Translations under genes and position numbers: made by a program
DNA from: Thermoplasmata archaeon
GTDB lineage: Archaea > Thermoplasmatota > Thermoplasmata > Thermoplasmatales > GCA-001856825
Direction of reading: 5' to 3'
Assembly (NCBI GenBank): GCA_021792355.1
Contig: JAJYUV010000001.1
Coordinates: 186,001-250,000, forward strand
Length of the DNA: 64,000 nucleotides
The notes under the pieces: model-generated
What the model was told of the DNA's origin: nothing
What the model saw: the letters and a program-made list of their open reading frames with translations, nothing else
Databases searched by the model: none
Part shown: piece after piece, positions 16,472-25,201 of the stretch
Numbering within the stretch: the first letter of the stretch is position 1
How the letters are laid out: the number at the start of each line of letters is the position of its first letter

Positions 16472-17752
16472 TTAGTACCAGCCTCGAATCTTCATTGCTT
16501 TTGCTACTCTGTCCACTGCAAGGATGTACGCTGCCATTCTTGGAGTCGTATTGTACTTGGTCATCGTCTCCGTGGTTTCCCAGAAACTCTTTGACACTTT
16601 CCTGTCCAGCTTGCTGTAGACCTCATCGATGTCCCAGTAGAATCCATTTATATTCTGAACCCACTCAAAGTATGATACTATGACCCCACCAGAGTTCGCT
16701 AAGAAGTCTGGGATGTCGAATACCTTGTTCTTGGCAAGAATTTCATCTGCTTCTGGTGTCGTTGGGCCATTTGCGAGCTCTAGGACGATTTTCGCTTTTA
16801 CGTTTGCAGCGTTCTTCCCGGTAATCTGGTTCTCAAGTGCGGAGGGCACAAGGACGTCCACCTTCAGCTCAAGTAGTTCTGCATTTGATATTTCCTTTGC
16901 TCCCTTAAATCCAACTACGCTTCCGGTTTTCATCTTGTGGGCCTTGACGGCTACAAAATCAAGTCCGTCTGCGTTGTAGATCCCTCCCTTACTATCGGAT
17001 ACTGCGACAACTTTGGAGTGGAACATTTCTGTTATGAGCTTGTGTGCAAACTCTCCAGCATTACCGAATCCCTGGATTGCAACAGTGGCCTTTCCCAGAT
17101 CGACGTGAAGATGTTTTGCAGCCTCTCTCAGGATGTACATTCCACCCCTTGCCGTTGCGTCTCCTCTTCCCAGTGATCCTCCCACTTCCAGTGGTTTTCC
17201 GGTAATGACACCCGGAACGTTGTAGCCCTCCATTACAGAGTACTCATCCATCATCCAAGCCATTATTTGGGGTGTCGTATAAACATCTGGGGCTGGAATA
17301 TCGATGTCAGGGCCTATGTACTCTCCTATTGCCCTTACATACCCCCTCGAAAGCCTCTCAAGCTCTCCAGCGCTGAGAGTTTTGGGGTCGCAAATTATTC
17401 CTCCCTTTGCTCCGCCGTAAGGAATGTCAGCCAGTGAGACCTTCCAGGTCATCCACGCAGCCAGAGCCTTCACCGTCGAAAGGCTCTCCTGTGGGTGGAA
17501 TCTGATCCCTCCCTTGGTAGGTCCTCTCGCAAAATTGTAGTGGACTCTGAATCCTGTGAAGACTTTGGTAGATCCATCATCCATCTTCACTGGGATCTGA
17601 ACCTGGACCATGCTCATGGGTTCTCGCAAAATGGCATGTGCCTGAGGATCCAGCTTCATTATTCCGGCCGCTTCATCCAGTTGTTTTTGTGCAATTTTAA
17701 ATGGGTCGAGTTCTTCGGGTTTCTTATCACTCTTAGGTTGTTGCATCATCAT
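16472..17752 (-). CDS. gdhA: Glutamate dehydrogenase
   Basis: 426 residues. Reversible oxidative deamination of glutamate to 2-oxoglutarate and ammonium. Seen: [10 protein letters not shown] substrate region, [19 protein letters not shown] with the catalytic lysines, the catalytic Asp in DIPAPDVYT, and the Rossmann segment [15 protein letters not shown]. Coenzyme preference is not assigned. Start chosen at the first of three consecutive ATGs because AGGTGA lies two bases upstream. With the ammonium channel at 2.2 kb it offers a route for nitrogen assimilation; the gene is otherwise monocistronic, with a T-rich terminator behind it. Confidence 0.96.
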   Translation of the reverse strand: MMMQQPKSDKKPEELDPFKIAQKQLDEAAGIMKLDPQAHAILREPMSMVQVQIPVKMDDGSTKVFTGFRVHYNFARGPTKGGIRFHPQESLSTVKALAAWMTWKVSLADIPYGGAKGGIICDPKTLSAGELERLSRGYVRAIGEYIGPDIDIPAPDVYTTPQIMAWMMDEYSVMEGYNVPGVITGKPLEVGGSLGRGDATARGGMYILREAAKHLHVDLGKATVAIQGFGNAGEFAHKLITEMFHSKVVAVSDSKGGIYNADGLDFVAVKAHKMKTGSVVGFKGAKEISNAELLELKVDVLVPSALENQITGKNAANVKAKIVLELANGPTTPEADEILAKNKVFDIPDFLANSGGVIVSYFEWVQNINGFYWDIDEVYSKLDRKVSKSFWETTETMTKYNTTPRMAAYILAVDRVAKAMKIRGWY

Positions 17753-17884
17753 TTCACCTATAATGCGTAGGGATATCGCATTTTAATTCATAAAGGTTGT
17801 TGATTAATCGCAATTAATCTTATTTGTGGGTGCTGTAAGCCTCAAAATTCACAAAGGTTATTTTGTTCTATATCATAGAGAGGC

Positions 17885-18697
17885 GTGAAGATAGATTTGT
17901 GGTTCTCGGAACTTCAAAACGAAGACGTGAAATTTGGGGTCAGGGTAAAGTCCCACCTCTTCTCTAAAGAGTCAAAATATCAGAAGATAGACATTTTCGA
18001 TACAGAGTTCTTTGGGAGAGTAATGATTCTCGACGGATGCTTCATGATAACAGAAAAGGATGAATACATGTACCAAGAGATGCTTTCCCACCCCGCAATG
18101 GTCTCGCATCCTGATCCGAAGAGAGTTTTAATCATTGGCGGCGGTGACGGGGGGGTAGCAAGGGAAGTGCTCAGATACCCGGTTGAGAGTGTAGATCTCG
18201 TTGAGATAGACGAGGAAGTTATCGCGGCCTCAAAGGCCTATCTTCCCAGCATAGCAGCTTCATTCAACGATAAAAGACTTAAGGTTCACAATATGGATGC
18301 GTTCGAATTTGTCGATGCCGATATGAGTTATGACATAATATTAGTGGATTCTACCGATCCGATTGGGTTTGCGGCATCTCTCTTCTCTGATGTGTTCTAT
18401 TCAAAGGCCAGGAAGTTATTGAATAGTAATGGCATCATCGTCACTCAGAGCGGCTCTCCGTTCATGAACCCAGATTTCATAAAGAAGGCCTATCGAGGGT
18501 TGAAAGAACACTTCAAGACAGTGCGGCCCTACCTGTCGTTTGTTCCTTCCTATCCCTCAGGAATGTGGTCTTACGTGATGGCCTCTAATGGCAGAATAGA
18601 GAAGAGGCGCGATTTCACCGGAAGATACATGAACAGCGATCTTTACAAATCCTGCTTTGTGCTTCCGGAATTCGTCAAAAAGGTTCTCGAAAGCTGA
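17885..18697 (+). CDS. speE: Polyamine aminopropyltransferase (spermidine synthase)
   Basis: 270 residues starting with GTG. N-terminal beta region, then the Rossmann methyltransferase-like core: VLIIGGGDGGVAREVLRY binds decarboxylated SAM, VDLVEIDEEVI supplies the ribose-binding acid, and DIILVDSTDP contains the catalytic Asp region; SYPSGMWSYVMAS is near the end. It transfers an aminopropyl group to putrescine or a related polyamine; archaeal enzymes are often flexible, so product could be spermidine or a longer or branched polyamine. No adjacent decarboxylase. Confidence 0.93.
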   Translation: MKIDLWFSELQNEDVKFGVRVKSHLFSKESKYQKIDIFDTEFFGRVMILDGCFMITEKDEYMYQEMLSHPAMVSHPDPKRVLIIGGGDGGVAREVLRYPVESVDLVEIDEEVIAASKAYLPSIAASFNDKRLKVHNMDAFEFVDADMSYDIILVDSTDPIGFAASLFSDVFYSKARKLLNSNGIIVTQSGSPFMNPDFIKKAYRGLKEHFKTVRPYLSFVPSYPSGMWSYVMASNGRIEKRRDFTGRYMNSDLYKSCFVLPEFVKKVLES

Positions 18698-18732
18698 AGA
18701 CCAAGGATGAGTGGCCAGGAATACTACAGCGT

Positions 18733-19113
18733 TCACTTTACGTGGAATTGGTCTTTCTTTTCCTCGTATTTCTTCCTGAAGGACGGCCCTAGCCTAGTTG
18801 ATATCAAATCAAGTTCCCGCGCATTCTTGATAAATGTGGCTTTGCTGTCCGTATAGATGAGTTCTTCAAATTTTCTTCTCTGAAATACTGTTGCTGTGAA
18901 TAGATAGATGAAGTAAAGAAGTCCTGCTAGAGAGAGGATGAAGACGTAATCCCTCCAGTCGCCTATATAGAGGATGAATGACTGGAGATTGAGCGGAAGG
19001 GAGTTAAGTCCATAGAAGAAGTCTGCAACCGTAACAATAAATAGGAAGAGGGTTACTGCAAGCATGACCAGCGAAATGGGAATCTTAAACTCCTTGTATT
19101 TTCCTCGTTCCAT
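18733..19113 (-). CDS. Small membrane protein, possibly DUF3198
   Basis: 126 residues with two clear membrane segments (about 13-36 and 50-72) and a charged C-terminal half (FEELIYTDSKATFIKNAREL...). It resembles a small family known mainly from Thermoplasma (I recall DUF3198), but this is memory, not a search. It follows rdgB by 19 bases on the same strand, so it is probably the last gene of the Kae1-Bud32/rdgB operon. Function unknown. Confidence 0.65.
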   Translation of the reverse strand: MERGKYKEFKIPISLVMLAVTLFLFIVTVADFFYGLNSLPLNLQSFILYIGDWRDYVFILSLAGLLYFIYLFTATVFQRRKFEELIYTDSKATFIKNARELDLISTRLGPSFRKKYEEKKDQFHVK

Positions 19114-19132
19114 TCCACTGGATTTGAAAGGG

Positions 19133-19678
19133 CTATATTTCCTTTTTCTTAAGAAATTCGAGCAGAGCGGACGCTGCCTTTGACCTGTGAGACAGTGAAT
19201 TCTTACTTTCTGTTGTCATTTCTGCATATGTTTTGTCTTCCCCCTCAGGAATAAATATTGGGTCAAAACCAAAACCGTTGCTGCCACGCATTTTCTCGGA
19301 AATAGCACCCTTGGTCCTTCCTACAAAGAGATTCACCTTACCGTCATAGTATGCAATGCATGTCTTGAATTCAGCATTCCTATCCCGGATCCCTTCCATC
19401 AACTTCAGTATGCCACCATTTCCAAGTGTCCTATTGACGTAAGAAGAGTAGACTCCCGGGAAACCACGAAGTGACTCTATGAACAGTCCGGAATCGTCTA
19501 TCAAAAAGTCCCCCTTGATCACTCCCTTTAGGTAACTCATAGATTTTTCTGCGACCTCCTCTATGGTGTCAAGCTGCTCCTCCGGGTAGCTCATTAACTT
19601 TAACTCTAGATCCAGTCCTGCCCTTTCCATCATCTCCTTGTATTCGACATATTTTCCTTTATTGGAAGTGACCAACAT
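19133..19678 (-). CDS. rdgB: Non-canonical purine NTP pyrophosphatase (RdgB/HAM1)
   Basis: 181 residues. House-cleaning enzyme that hydrolyses XTP, dITP and ITP to monophosphates. Seen: N-terminal SNKGKYVEY, the catalytic DDSGLFIESLRGFPGVYSS, GFGFDPIFIP, and SLSHRSKA at the C terminus, all family signatures. The ATG at 19678 overlaps the Kae1-Bud32 stop as ATGA, which decides the start over the TTG one codon earlier. Linkage of these two genes suggests simple co-expression. Confidence 0.94.
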   Translation of the reverse strand: MLVTSNKGKYVEYKEMMERAGLDLELKLMSYPEEQLDTIEEVAEKSMSYLKGVIKGDFLIDDSGLFIESLRGFPGVYSSYVNRTLGNGGILKLMEGIRDRNAEFKTCIAYYDGKVNLFVGRTKGAISEKMRGSNGFGFDPIFIPEGEDKTYAEMTTESKNSLSHRSKAASALLEFLKKKEI

Positions 19679-21252
19679 CAAGTATATCTCCTCCTATTTT
19701 CGATTTCTGCAACTTTCTTCATGACCTCGCCATATTTTGAAAATCTCCTGTAACCTTTAAGAAACCACCTAAATGATTCTTCTCTTCCGAGAGTGGTAAG
19801 TGATTCTTTCATGAGGTGGATATCAACCCCCAGATCCTCCGCTTCTGCATCGAGCTCTCCCATCGACGGGTCTATTAGGTATACTTCATCAGAAACTATA
19901 ACGTTTCCTAGGTTGAGGTCCCCATGGGAAATTCTCCTTTCGTGCATCAGGGCGACGACATTCCCGACTTTCTGCAAAGTAGTATCAAACTCGACGTCGT
20001 TGGTGAGTTGGCTGAGTACCTTTCCCTTTAATCTACTCAGCATGAGCGAGGAATTGGCCAGGTCAACATAGAGAACGTCAGGAGATCTTATGCCAATAGC
20101 CTTGAAGGAGTGAAGGATTCTCACCTCCCTCTTGATCCTCGAATTGTTTATGTTTCTGTTCAGCTGCTCGTTTCTGTACTCTCCTCCCATTCTCTTCTTT
20201 ACTATGCAGTCCAGTCCTTCAAATTTTGATTTGCATACTACGCTCTCTCCTCCTACCATCCCTCTTGGACGGAGCTCTCTCCTCCCAATCCACCTGCTGT
20301 CCCTCGAGTCTACCCTGTCAGTCTGTTCAAGCTTCACTCTATATGATGTCCGGAGGTCGCTCATGTATCCAGCCAGGGCTATCATTGCACCGTTGTCGGA
20401 AAGCAAAGAATCCTCAGGGAAATAGAACCTGTAGCCCCTCATCCTGGCCATGCCTGAGAGTAACTCACGTAATCTCCTGTTCCTTGCCACTCCTCCCGTG
20501 ATCGCAAACTCCTTGAGACCGAAGTGGGCCATCCCCCTTTCGACGATCTCTGCAAGAGCGGTAAAGGAATACTCCTGTGCATTGAAGGCGATATCTTCTT
20601 GTTTCTCTTTTGCTATTCTGTTCTTCAGGAACGTGTAAAGACCTGAGTAGGAGACGTCCATTCCCCTAACGGTATAGGGGCAGTCCATCACCTTAGTCCC
20701 CCTTTTAGCGAGTTTCTCAAGAACTGGGGCACCAGGAAAGGGTATGTTCAGGTCTCTCGCCACTTTGTCAAGGAAATTGCCAATTCCTATGTCTAGTGTT
20801 TCTCCCAGGACGGAATACCTATTGTCCCCTATGGTAATTAGCTGGGTGTTTCCACCTGATACGTAAAGAAAAAGGGGATTCTTGAATCCGGAAAACTTCC
20901 TAGCTATCTCGAGATGACCTACTCCGTGATTAACCGGTATCAAGTCCTTGGAATAACTTACTGAAAGATATCGGGCAAGTTCTACTCCCGTTTTGAGGGC
21001 AGGGCCCAGTCCTGGTCCTATGCTGAAGGCAATCCCGTTCACATCTTTAATTCTGATATTGTGTTCTTCGAGCAGGGCCGTCAAAAGATCTGGAAGAACT
21101 GATCTGTGGTGCTCTGCAGCTTCTCTCGGATTTATTCCTCCTCTTGAGGGGTGATAGGAATCGGACCTGAATCCCTTGATGACTCCGTCCTCAACGAGGC
21201 CGACTGATGCTGTATGGGCTGTGCTCTCTATTCCTATGATGAGTCTTGACAT
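19678..21252 (-). CDS. Fused Kae1-Bud32: tRNA threonylcarbamoyladenosine synthesis protein and kinase
   Basis: 524 residues. The Kae1/TsaD half (about 1-325) has EAAEHHRSVLP, HGVGHLEIA (metal-binding histidines), YVSGGNTQL and YSGLYTFLKNR; it transfers threonylcarbamoyl to A37 of ANN-decoding tRNAs. The Bud32 half (about 335-524) has an IVKKRM lysine, HGDLNLGNVIV catalytic loop and LIDPSMGE metal-binding motif; it is the small KEOPS ATPase/kinase. The fusion is known in several euryarchaea including Thermoplasma. The other KEOPS subunits are not nearby. It heads the operon with rdgB. Confidence 0.96.
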   Translation of the reverse strand: MSRLIIGIESTAHTASVGLVEDGVIKGFRSDSYHPSRGGINPREAAEHHRSVLPDLLTALLEEHNIRIKDVNGIAFSIGPGLGPALKTGVELARYLSVSYSKDLIPVNHGVGHLEIARKFSGFKNPLFLYVSGGNTQLITIGDNRYSVLGETLDIGIGNFLDKVARDLNIPFPGAPVLEKLAKRGTKVMDCPYTVRGMDVSYSGLYTFLKNRIAKEKQEDIAFNAQEYSFTALAEIVERGMAHFGLKEFAITGGVARNRRLRELLSGMARMRGYRFYFPEDSLLSDNGAMIALAGYMSDLRTSYRVKLEQTDRVDSRDSRWIGRRELRPRGMVGGESVVCKSKFEGLDCIVKKRMGGEYRNEQLNRNINNSRIKREVRILHSFKAIGIRSPDVLYVDLANSSLMLSRLKGKVLSQLTNDVEFDTTLQKVGNVVALMHERRISHGDLNLGNVIVSDEVYLIDPSMGELDAEAEDLGVDIHLMKESLTTLGREESFRWFLKGYRRFSKYGEVMKKVAEIENRRRYT

Positions 21253-21346
21253 TCTTTGCGCTTAAATTTTCTTCTAGGATAAAACCATTCTACGGTTCAG
21301 GACCGATCACCTATATGTCCCTGTCTTGGAGCTTTGTAGTTCAAGC

Positions 21347-21562
21347 TTATTTCTGCGAAATCCTAACTACGTTACTTCCCCTGAGTATAACCGTTCCAAG
21401 TTTTCTCTTGTTAGTCTCTGTGATTTCTTCCGTGTTCGATATCACTATGTTCATGTAGTCGTCATAGCTCTCCAGTACTCCTTCAAGAACAGTATTGTCT
21501 TTCAGTAAGAGGGATATTGGTTTTTGCATCAAACTCTGCATAACTACCATCGGAACTGCCAT
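21347..21562 (-). CDS. Sm-like RNA-binding protein (LSm)
   Basis: 71 residues covering a complete Sm fold: Sm1 motif in ISLLLKDNTVLEGVLESYDDYMN and Sm2 motif in GTVILRGSNVVRI. Archaeal Sm proteins assemble as heptameric rings that bind U-rich RNA. GGTGG ahead of the ATG supports the start. It is the last gene of an RNA-metabolism operon with METTL5-like, Csl4 and a 53-residue protein, consistent with a job in RNA processing or decay. Confidence 0.95.
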   Translation of the reverse strand: MAVPMVVMQSLMQKPISLLLKDNTVLEGVLESYDDYMNIVISNTEEITETNKRKLGTVILRGSNVVRISQK

Positions 21563-21571
21563 CTAAACCAC

Positions 21572-21733
21572 CTAGGTATACTCGTAGTAATCGTCTTCTT
21601 CTTCATTCTCCATTACTACCTGGAGAAGTCCCTTTAATATGACCTTCATGTTCTCAACTTCCTTTCTGAGATGCTTAACCTCTACGTCGAGCTTCTCTAC
21701 ATTTATTCTGTTGTTCCCGCCTTCTGTTTTCAT
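21572..21733 (-). CDS. 53-residue coiled-coil-like protein between Csl4 and LSm
   Basis: Short gene found by reading the gap: ATG at 21733 overlaps the csl4 stop as ATGA and the TAG at 21572 lies 9 bases before the LSm start. The product has a heptad-like helix (VEKLDVEVKHLRKEVENMKV then LKGLLQVV) and an acidic, Tyr-rich tail (ENEEEDDYYEYT). Tight translational coupling on both sides argues that it is real. It could be an exosome or Sm accessory factor; not recognised. Confidence 0.75.
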   Translation of the reverse strand: MKTEGGNNRINVEKLDVEVKHLRKEVENMKVILKGLLQVVMENEEEDDYYEYT

Positions 21734-22299
21734 TTCTTCCTGACTCCTTCAGAGAGTTCTCCATACTTTCTCGAGACCTTGCGAATCTCGTTTTTCTGAC
21801 AGTAAGTACAATATAGTCCGCTATTAATTCTTTGCAGCGGTTTCCTGCATCTGGAGCAGTAGGCGTATATGACTCCCTCATCTGGGGGTTCTAGAGTGAG
21901 GTCGATCTTTCCCCTCGTCCCGACAACCTTCCCCCTGACGACGTCCCTCGCCTTTACAACCTTCGAGCACTGATCTAGGTAGTGTCCCGTGATCCTGCTC
22001 GCGTGAACCAGAGCCCTTGCCTTGATCTCATAGACTCTACCAGTCTTAATGAGGTATTCACCGCTTACGATAACAAGGGGCTCATTTATCTCCGTAACCA
22101 CTCCTATTATCTCATCACCTTGCTGAATAGTAACTTCCTCCTTCTTTCCCTTCACCCTGACCTTAAAATCTGATCCAACCTCAACACTGCCTATGTTGGA
22201 GGAATAAACTCTACCATTATCTTCATACGTCCCACTGCCAGCTATGAATTCCTCTTCCGTTCCTAAATACTCTCCCGGAAGCACCAATCGTCCTACCAT
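21730..22299 (-). CDS. csl4: Exosome subunit Csl4
   Basis: 189 residues of the archaeal exosome RNA-binding cap. N-terminal domain begins with GRLVLPGEYLGTEEEF; the middle is an S1 domain (GDEIIGVVTEINEP...HASRIT); the C terminus is a zinc ribbon with paired cysteines (YCSRCRKP and LYCTYCQK). Csl4 binds the Rrp41-Rrp42 ring and helps recruit DnaG and RNA. The start overlaps the METTL5-like gene by 7 bases, and the 53-residue gene follows with ATGA overlap. Rrp41/42 are not in the window. Confidence 0.94.
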   Translation of the reverse strand: MVGRLVLPGEYLGTEEEFIAGSGTYEDNGRVYSSNIGSVEVGSDFKVRVKGKKEEVTIQQGDEIIGVVTEINEPLVIVSGEYLIKTGRVYEIKARALVHASRITGHYLDQCSKVVKARDVVRGKVVGTRGKIDLTLEPPDEGVIYAYCSRCRKPLQRINSGLYCTYCQKNEIRKVSRKYGELSEGVRKK

Positions 22300-22889
22300 A
22301 CTTTCACCCTTGCAACCCTTACATCTATCATCTTGCTTTCTTTCCTGTGGAAATCGTAGGAATGAACAAGGGGGATCTCGAACCTCTCATCCCAGGTAAT
22401 CTCCCCTTTTCCCCCTATGATTCTTTCCAAGAAATCGCCAGCTTTGTAGTTAAGCAGGATATAAAAATCTTTAGAGAATTCTAGAGCTTTTTCTATAAAC
22501 GGCACGTCTGCGTTTCTTCGCTGACTCCCAAATGGAGGGTTCATTATTACTGTATCGACCCTTATATTGAATTCAGAAATGTCACAATTCAAGAACTCAA
22601 TATTCCTATGCAGGTTTCTGGAATTTTCCTTTGCAATCTCTATGATAGCAGGGTCCTTCTCAACTCCATATACCTTGCTTGCCCCGAGGAGTGAAGCACC
22701 TATGGCAAATATGCCGTTTCCGCATCCAAGATCAGCCACAATCTTCCCGTTCAAACAGCCATCACTTAGTGCCCTGTACAGTACCTTGGCTGCTAGTCCC
22801 GGCGGCGTTTGATACTGTTCCAGAGATGCTTTTCCACGGCTATTCTTGTGAAGTTTTGATAACACGATCTCCAGGGCAACCTGCTTCAT
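22293..22889 (-). CDS. METTL5-like RNA N6-adenine methyltransferase
   Basis: 198 residues. SAM-binding motif IVADLGCGNGIFAIGA, acidic ribose-binding VYGVEKDP, and catalytic NPPFGSQRRNADVPFI: the NPPF motif followed by GSQ-R-AD is characteristic of the METTL5 group, which methylates a single adenine of small-subunit rRNA in eukaryotes and archaea. N-terminal LEQYQTPPGLAAKVLY is also typical. First gene of the RNA-metabolism operon; ATG start. Target assignment rests on family knowledge. Confidence 0.88.
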   Translation of the reverse strand: MKQVALEIVLSKLHKNSRGKASLEQYQTPPGLAAKVLYRALSDGCLNGKIVADLGCGNGIFAIGASLLGASKVYGVEKDPAIIEIAKENSRNLHRNIEFLNCDISEFNIRVDTVIMNPPFGSQRRNADVPFIEKALEFSKDFYILLNYKAGDFLERIIGGKGEITWDERFEIPLVHSYDFHRKESKMIDVRVARVKVW

Positions 22890-23076
22890 TTTTGTACCTC
22901 AGACATCAATTGAACTGCCGACAACATCATCCCGTTTGACATGCGATTTACTTTTGCCTAATATTACTAGCGGAAGACCTTTCTATCTCAGAAGAGGCAA
23001 AGATCTTGTCCATCATAGGTCGGACTACCGTTACGTAGATTCTTCAGTCATCTGCAGATCGTGCAGACAGAAATAG

Positions 23077-23349
23077 TCACTCAAGAACTGTTCTGACCAA
23101 GTCTCTGGCGTCCTTCTCCGCTTCTTCTTTCGACTCTCCCTTGAGTTTCAGAAGGACAGTAATGTATTTTTCAGCCCTCGACAGCTTCCAGGTACTCCTC
23201 TCGTGGACGATTTTCACTATCACTTCTGCGATGTCACTGTCTACCTCAAGCCCGAACTTCTCTTTTATTCTTATCTGCCAGAGCTTGATAAGGAATCGGG
23301 GTACGTAATCACCCTCTCTTCTCAATTTCTGGTAGATTCCATTACTCAT
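23077..23349 (-). CDS. Unrecognised small helical protein after argF
   Basis: 90 residues, not recognised. Basic N-terminal half (QKLRREGDYVPRFLIKLWQIRIKEKF) followed by an amphipathic helical C-terminal half rich in Glu and Lys. It begins 65 bases behind argF on the same strand, with an AT-rich stretch in between that could be its own promoter or the argF terminator. No cysteines, membrane segments or known motif are visible. Confidence 0.65.
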   Translation of the reverse strand: MSNGIYQKLRREGDYVPRFLIKLWQIRIKEKFGLEVDSDIAEVIVKIVHERSTWKLSRAEKYITVLLKLKGESKEEAEKDARDLVRTVLE

Positions 23350-23413
23350 TGTTTTTTAAACTTCTCATTCCTTATATATCTTGTGGAACAATTTTCTAAT
23401 GTTTTTTATGTGT

Positions 23414-24337
23414 TTAGTTCCGAGGGATCACTTTTTTCAGTATAATTTTCTCTGCGTGAAGCCTGTTTTCTGCCTCCTGGAATATCACGCTGTTCTTTGA
23501 GTCTGCTACTGCGTCAGTAACCTCTAGTCCTCTGTGTGCGGGTAGGCAGTGCATAAAAATATAGTCATCCTTGGCCAGCGAGACCATTCTCTCGTTCACC
23601 TGGAAACTCCTGAATATCTTCTCCTTCCTTTCCTTTTCCTTTTCCTCACCCATTGAAACCCATACATCTGTATACACTACATCTGCTCCTGCGACTGCCT
23701 CTTTGAAATTGTTCGTCACTTCTATTTCTGATCCGTGCCTCCTGGCTAGAGACCTAGATTCCTTCAGGAAGTATTGTGGCGGTTCGTACCCTTTCGGTGT
23801 TGCTATCCAGAAGTCGGCTCCGACCAGTCCCGCAGCAAGCATCAGGGAATTGGCGGTGTTGTTACCGTCTCCTACATAAGCGATTTTTAGTCCCTTTAAT
23901 TTGCCTTTCTTTTCCTTGATAGTCATGTAATCTGCCACTATTTGCGTAGGGTGTTCGAGATTGTCCAGTCCATTTATCACTGAGACGGAGGAGTTCTTGG
24001 CAAGCTCCACTACATTATCGTGTTCAAATGCACGGTAAAGGATGGCATCTACCATACCTGAAAGTACTCTTCCAGTATCCGCAATCGTTTCACCCCTTCC
24101 CATCTGCATATCTCTAGGGGAAAGGTAAATTGCATGCCCCCCTAACTGGGTCATGGCCGTTTCGAAACTCACTCTCGTCCTCGTGGATGCCTTCTCAAAT
24201 ATCATAGCTAGTGTCTTTCTATCCATGGAAGAGTCTTTCTTGCCAGCCTTGAAACTCTTTTTCAGTCTGATTCCGTCCTCAATAAATTTCTCGAAATCGT
24301 CCTTCATACCCAGTACCGAAATTAAGTCCCTCTTCAT
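23414..24337 (-). CDS. argF: Ornithine carbamoyltransferase
   Basis: 307 residues. Forms citrulline from ornithine and carbamoyl phosphate. The carbamoyl-phosphate motif STRTRVSFE is at residues 51-59, HPTQIVADY in the middle, and HCLPAHRGLEVTDAV carries the ornithine-binding HCLP motif. Complete length. Its ATG overlaps the sucD stop by 4 bases, so arginine synthesis (or a citrulline-degrading, ATP-yielding direction) is co-transcribed with succinyl-CoA synthetase, an unusual pairing. Confidence 0.96.
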   Translation of the reverse strand: MKRDLISVLGMKDDFEKFIEDGIRLKKSFKAGKKDSSMDRKTLAMIFEKASTRTRVSFETAMTQLGGHAIYLSPRDMQMGRGETIADTGRVLSGMVDAILYRAFEHDNVVELAKNSSVSVINGLDNLEHPTQIVADYMTIKEKKGKLKGLKIAYVGDGNNTANSLMLAAGLVGADFWIATPKGYEPPQYFLKESRSLARRHGSEIEVTNNFKEAVAGADVVYTDVWVSMGEEKEKERKEKIFRSFQVNERMVSLAKDDYIFMHCLPAHRGLEVTDAVADSKNSVIFQEAENRLHAEKIILKKVIPRN

Positions 24338-25200
24338 TTCAGCACCTCTTTCAGAAGTGACGGAATCTCATATGGATAGGAAGCGACCTTGACTCCGGCT
24401 TCTTCCAAGGCTTTTACCTTTGATTCCGCAGTTCCCTTTCCTCTCGAGATTATCGCCCCCGCATGTCCCATTCTCTTTCCGGGAGGAGCACTTCTTCCGG
24501 TAATATAACTCACTACGGGCTTGTTGAATTTGTTCTTTATGTATTCCGCAGCTTCTTCCTCCGCAGTGCCTCCGATTTCCCCCACCATAGCTACTGCTTT
24601 GGTCTGCTCGTCCTCTTTGAATTCTTCTAGTGCATCGATGTAGTTCATTCCAGTGACCGGATCCCCTCCCAGTCCGATGACTGTACTCTCCCCCAGACCG
24701 TTTGTCGTTATTTGGTTGACGATCTCGTAGGTTAGCGTACCGCTCCTAGAGATGACCCCTACGTCACCCTTCTTGAATATCTGATTAGGCATTATTCCAA
24801 GTTTGCACGTGAATGGAGATGTGACCCCCGGTCCGTTCGGTCCCAAAACCTTCTTTCCTAGTTTGTTCGCCAAACTGACGATTTTCATCGTATCTTGGTA
24901 TGGGACCTTTTCCGTAAGGATATAGATCAGGTCTATGCCACTGTACAAAGCCTCCCTGGCGGCATCGAAAACGTAGGGTGCTGCGACCGATATGAATGTC
25001 GCGTTGGGTTCCTCTTTCATGGCTTCCCTGACGGTATTGAAGACTTTGATTCCGTTTACGTCCGTCCCACCCTTTCCCGGAGAAGTACCGGCTACGACTT
25101 TTGATCCAAACTTCTGCATCTGTATAGCATTGAATGATCCCTGATGCCCGGTAATTCCCTGGACCAGTATTCTTGTGTCTTCATTTACCAGAATGCTCAT
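24334..25200 (-). CDS. sucD: Succinyl-CoA synthetase alpha subunit
   Basis: 288 residues. CoA-binding N-terminal domain (VQGITGHQGSFNAIQMQKFG) and a C-terminal part with GHAGAIISRGKGTAESK carrying the histidine that is phosphorylated in catalysis. With SucC it makes succinyl-CoA or, in reverse, ATP plus succinate in the citric acid cycle. It follows sucC by one base and overlaps argF. Confidence 0.96.
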   Translation of the reverse strand: MSILVNEDTRILVQGITGHQGSFNAIQMQKFGSKVVAGTSPGKGGTDVNGIKVFNTVREAMKEEPNATFISVAAPYVFDAAREALYSGIDLIYILTEKVPYQDTMKIVSLANKLGKKVLGPNGPGVTSPFTCKLGIMPNQIFKKGDVGVISRSGTLTYEIVNQITTNGLGESTVIGLGGDPVTGMNYIDALEEFKEDEQTKAVAMVGEIGGTAEEEAAEYIKNKFNKPVVSYITGRSAPPGKRMGHAGAIISRGKGTAESKVKALEEAGVKVASYPYEIPSLLKEVLK

Positions 25201-25201
25201 T

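Noticed and set aside
22890..23076. Possible box C/D small RNA (ATGATGG and CTGA elements on the minus strand)
   Set aside because: Only imperfect C-box matches and no convincing guide or terminal stem.
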